From contig LKHB01000042.1 in NCBI GenBank assembly GCA_001618615.1, forward strand, positions 1 to 7,881: DNA of 7,881 bases, read 5' to 3'. A program made the position numbers and the translations under genes. This DNA comes from Fermentibacter danicus (lineage in GTDB: Bacteria; Fermentibacterota; Fermentibacteria; Fermentibacterales; Fermentibacteraceae). Positions 6,141-7,881 of this stretch are shown here, in pieces (the stretch's first letter is position 1; every line of letters starts with the position of its first letter). The notes under the pieces were generated by a model that saw only the letters and a list, made by a program, of their open reading frames with translations, was not told where the DNA came from and made no database searches.

Positions 6141-6470
6141 CTAAGGGGCTGAAAACGCGATTGCCTGGAGCTGCGTGAGGAGCGAGGGCTTGTCGCGGAA
6201 GCCCACCAGCCTGTCGATCTCCTTGCCGCCCTTGAAAACGATGAGCGTGGGGACGCCCCTGATGCCGTACTGCGCGGCCTCGGACTGGTTCTGGTCGATG
6301 TCGATCTCGTAGAAGTCCCAGTCGGGCATCTCACCGGAGACCTGTTCGAGTACGGGATGGAGCATCTTGCACGGGCCGCACCAGGTGGCGCTGAAGTCGA
6401 CGAGCGAGAACCTGTCCGTGACGGCCGTCACTGCAGGCAGTTCCTTCCCGGAGATCTTCCTGAGAGCCAT
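6141..6470 (-). CDS. trxA: Thioredoxin
   Basis: 109 residues, a typical thioredoxin. The active site is WCGPC at residues 30-34 (C31 and C34), the cis-proline lies in RGVPT (P74), and the fold signature VDFSATWCGPCK, followed by PTLIVFKGGKEIDRLVGF, is complete. It is a cytoplasmic dithiol carrier reduced by the enzyme of the next gene. The ATG at 6470 is preceded by AAGGAG at 6477-6482 with 6-nt spacing; a longer in-frame reading starting at 6578 adds a non-thioredoxin leader and is rejected. It is the first gene of the trxA-trxB-PDO-outer-membrane-protein operon and divergent from the gene at 6605. Confidence 0.97.
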   Translation of the reverse strand: MALRKISGKELPAVTAVTDRFSLVDFSATWCGPCKMLHPVLEQVSGEMPDWDFYEIDIDQNQSEAAQYGIRGVPTLIVFKGGKEIDRLVGFRDKPSLLTQLQAIAFSAP

Positions 6471-6512
6471 CAACGTCTCCTTTCGAGGTGATACAAGCTG
6501 AAACTGCCGTAA

Positions 6513-6570
6513 CGGGAAACGGGTTCCCGGAGGACGGTGCGTCTTCCCGGGCTTCACGACCCCTTCCGGG
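6513..6570. promoter_or_regulatory. Phased TTCCCGG motifs in the divergent control region
   Basis: TTCCCGG occurs at 6524-6530 and 6544-6550, and TTCCGGG at 6564-6570, each exactly 20 bp after the last, close to two helical turns. The first is also the right arm of a perfect dyad, CGGGAA at 6513-6518, 5-nt spacer, TTCCCG at 6524-6529. The array sits between trxA and the gene at 6605 and looks like an operator for a protein binding one DNA face. Short GC-rich motifs in GC-rich DNA can recur by chance. Confidence 0.35.
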
Positions 6571-6581
6571 ATGAGCATATT
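6553..6581 (+). promoter_or_regulatory. Candidate sigma-70-like promoter for the gene at 6605
   Basis: TTCACG at 6553-6558 (4 of 6 to TTGACA), a 17-bp spacer, and CATATT at 6576-6581 (4 of 6 to TATAAT). Transcription would begin near 6588, just before the GGGAGG ribosome site at 6593-6598. It overlaps the third phased motif. No clear promoter for trxA was found on the other strand. Confidence 0.35.
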
Positions 6582-6604
6582 GGATGGAGGACGGGAGGTG
6601 CAAG

Positions 6605-7881
6605 ATGAGCCTTGAAGCGAGGCTCGCCATCGAGGAGTTCGAGACCCTTGCGAAGGGCATCATCCTGAGAGGCTACTACCGGCCGGGCGGGGAGTCCGGA
6701 GCGAGCCTCAGGAAGTTCATGACAATCTCGCGCCCCGCGCTCTATCAGCTCGTGGAGGATCCCGACAGGCTCGACGCCGACGCGCTTCTCTACGTTCTCA
6801 TGAGGCTCCCCGACGGCATCTGGTCCGTAAGGCAGATCACCGTCGTCAGGGAGATCAGCGGAGACGTCGCCGAGGACTTCTCGCCGGTGGAGACGAAGGC
6901 GAGACGCAGACCGACCTTCCGGACTGGACCGGATTCCTTCGTCACCGCCTTCCGGGGCGGCATGAGCGACATGGTGGATTTCATCTCCGCCATAACCTGC
7001 TTCCAGATAGAGGCCGACAAGATCAGGGCCAGACACTCGGCCTACCTCGCCAAGCTGCACGAGGATCCGCAGCACGTCTCCGTATGGCGGACCATAGAGA
7101 GCGGTGACGCGGACGCTCAGGAGCCGGGCGGGATGGAGCGCCTTTCCCTTCTCCACGAACTCTCCGTCGAGTTCCGATGCGGATACGGCGCCATCAAGGC
7201 TCTCGACTCGTCGCTCGGCGGACGCCTGGTCGAGGTCATCCGCTCGATCGCCGCCACCGGTCCGAGGGATCTCAAGGTGGTGTTCTCGGACAGATTCGGC
7301 CTGGTCGGCTCATACAGCGCCAGGGCTAAGCGATGGACCTCGCTGCTGCTCGAAACGATGAGATCGATGGGGCTTTCGGGCAGGCGCGTGCACATCGTGT
7401 CCAGCAACCGACACAGCATAGTGAACTGCCTGTCGCCGTACCTGCGGCGGCACTGGACCGATCTCGGCATGGAGGGGCCATCGGACTATGCCGGGGCTCG
7501 AACGGCCCTCGATGAGCCGGGGAGGGCTCAGGAGCGCGCCGCGGAGGATGCCGCCGGCGGCATCCGGTCCGTTCCGGTCCCCCCGGACATGCCCTTCTGC
7601 CAGATCATCGACCTCGGCTCCCTCGACGCTTCGCTCATCGATCCCAGGCTCGCCCCGCCGGCGGATCCCTCCGGGGTGATCCTGAACATGGACTACGCCT
7701 TCGGGGAGGAGGGGTTCTTCATCTTCAACGAGATGTTCGAATCCCTGGGAGCAGACGTTTCGAGCGTCTACGTGATGGGAAAGGCGGGGACGCTGGTCGG
7801 CGGCAGGGGTGACATCATGCTGCCCTCCTACTTCGTGAAGCAGGGTTCGGGAGACGTCTACGAGGTGGACAACTGCCTGGC
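6605..7881 (+). CDS. DUF6909-like protein of unknown function, 3' end outside window
   Basis: The frame is open for 425 codons from the ATG at 6605 to the edge, with no stop. The start has an excellent GGGAGG at 6593-6598, 6 nt upstream. No signal peptide or membrane segment: a soluble cytoplasmic protein. The N-terminal part is helical and contains GYYRPGGESG (23-32), LLYVLMRLPDGIW (about 60-72) and a basic KARRRP (about 98-103). A Glu/Ala/Pro-rich linker follows at about 293-330. The C-terminal part has ILNMDYAFGEEGF (359-371) and YVMGKAGTLVGGRGDIMLPS (389-408). From memory these blocks match proteins annotated DUF6909; I could not check this. The Gly-rich GKAG and GDI segment reminds me of nucleoside phosphorylase or AMP nucleosidase folds, which is speculation. 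Lengths I recall for the family (about 550-580) imply that about a quarter is missing. Confidence 0.7.
   Translation, partial: MSLEARLAIEEFETLAKGIILRGYYRPGGESGASLRKFMTISRPALYQLVEDPDRLDADALLYVLMRLPDGIWSVRQITVVREISGDVAEDFSPVETKARRRPTFRTGPDSFVTAFRGGMSDMVDFISAITCFQIEADKIRARHSAYLAKLHEDPQHVSVWRTIESGDADAQEPGGMERLSLLHELSVEFRCGYGAIKALDSSLGGRLVEVIRSIAATGPRDLKVVFSDRFGLVGSYSARAKRWTSLLLETMRSMGLSGRRVHIVSSNRHSIVNCLSPYLRRHWTDLGMEGPSDYAGARTALDEPGRAQERAAEDAAGGIRSVPVPPDMPFCQIIDLGSLDASLIDPRLAPPADPSGVILNMDYAFGEEGFFIFNEMFESLGADVSSVYVMGKAGTLVGGRGDIMLPSYFVKQGSGDVYEVDNCL

Noticed and set aside
6141..6578. Longer thioredoxin with an N-terminal extension
   Set aside because: The in-frame extension to 6578 lies in the control region, has no family similarity, and a good ribosome site marks the start at 6470.
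1..7881. tRNA, rRNA or riboswitch
   Set aside because: Coding sequence covers nearly everything. The three gaps (71, 141 and 134 bp) contain no cloverleaf or recognisable riboswitch core by eye.

Overview
The window is GC-rich bacterial chromosomal DNA, tightly packed with genes. The two-base N run at 1110-1111 suggests a scaffold from a draft or metagenome assembly. An RseC-like inner-membrane protein, two predicted exported proteins (one looks like an outer-membrane beta-barrel) and clean Shine-Dalgarno sites point to a diderm bacterium. A tandem-glutaredoxin protein disulfide oxidoreductase (PDO) and frequent AGG arginine codons suggest an uncultured, deep-branching, possibly anaerobic or thermophile-related lineage. 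A candidate phylum of the FCB type, such as Fermentibacterota, is my guess; there is no rRNA or other phylogenetic marker here.

Layout. (i) 1-612, minus strand: the 5' part of a gene for an exported, Ala/Leu-rich helical-repeat protein that runs off the left edge. (ii) 684-3544, plus strand: an RseC/MucC-like redox membrane protein, then the TldD and TldE/PmbA subunits of a heterodimeric metalloprotease. The NN gap falls between the RseC end and a TldD that lacks its N-terminus, so the apparent in-frame RseC-TldD fusion is probably an assembly artefact. tldD and tldE overlap by ATGA. (iii) 3545-3685: an AT-rich intergenic island between convergent genes, filled by three copies of a 24-29 bp dyad repeat. 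(iv) 6470 down to 3686, minus strand: a four-gene operon of thioredoxin, NADPH-thioredoxin reductase, PDO and a predicted outer-membrane protein, with junctions of 4 nt, 4 nt and a 1-nt overlap. (v) 6471-6604: a divergent control region with short motifs spaced exactly 20 bp apart. (vi) 6605 to the right edge, plus strand: a long incomplete gene resembling what I recall as the DUF6909 family. It is open for 425 codons.

How the genes work together. Thioredoxin reductase would take electrons from NADPH and reduce thioredoxin, and probably also the PDO, giving a cytoplasmic dithiol system. The co-transcribed outer-membrane protein has no obvious link to that chemistry. TldD supplies the metal site (HExxxH plus a late Cys) and TldE the non-catalytic partner of a protease that degrades unfolded or small peptides. 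The most notable observations are the dyad-repeat island, the redox operon ending in an outer-membrane protein, the gap-made RseC-TldD fusion, and the 20-bp-phased motifs upstream of the last gene.
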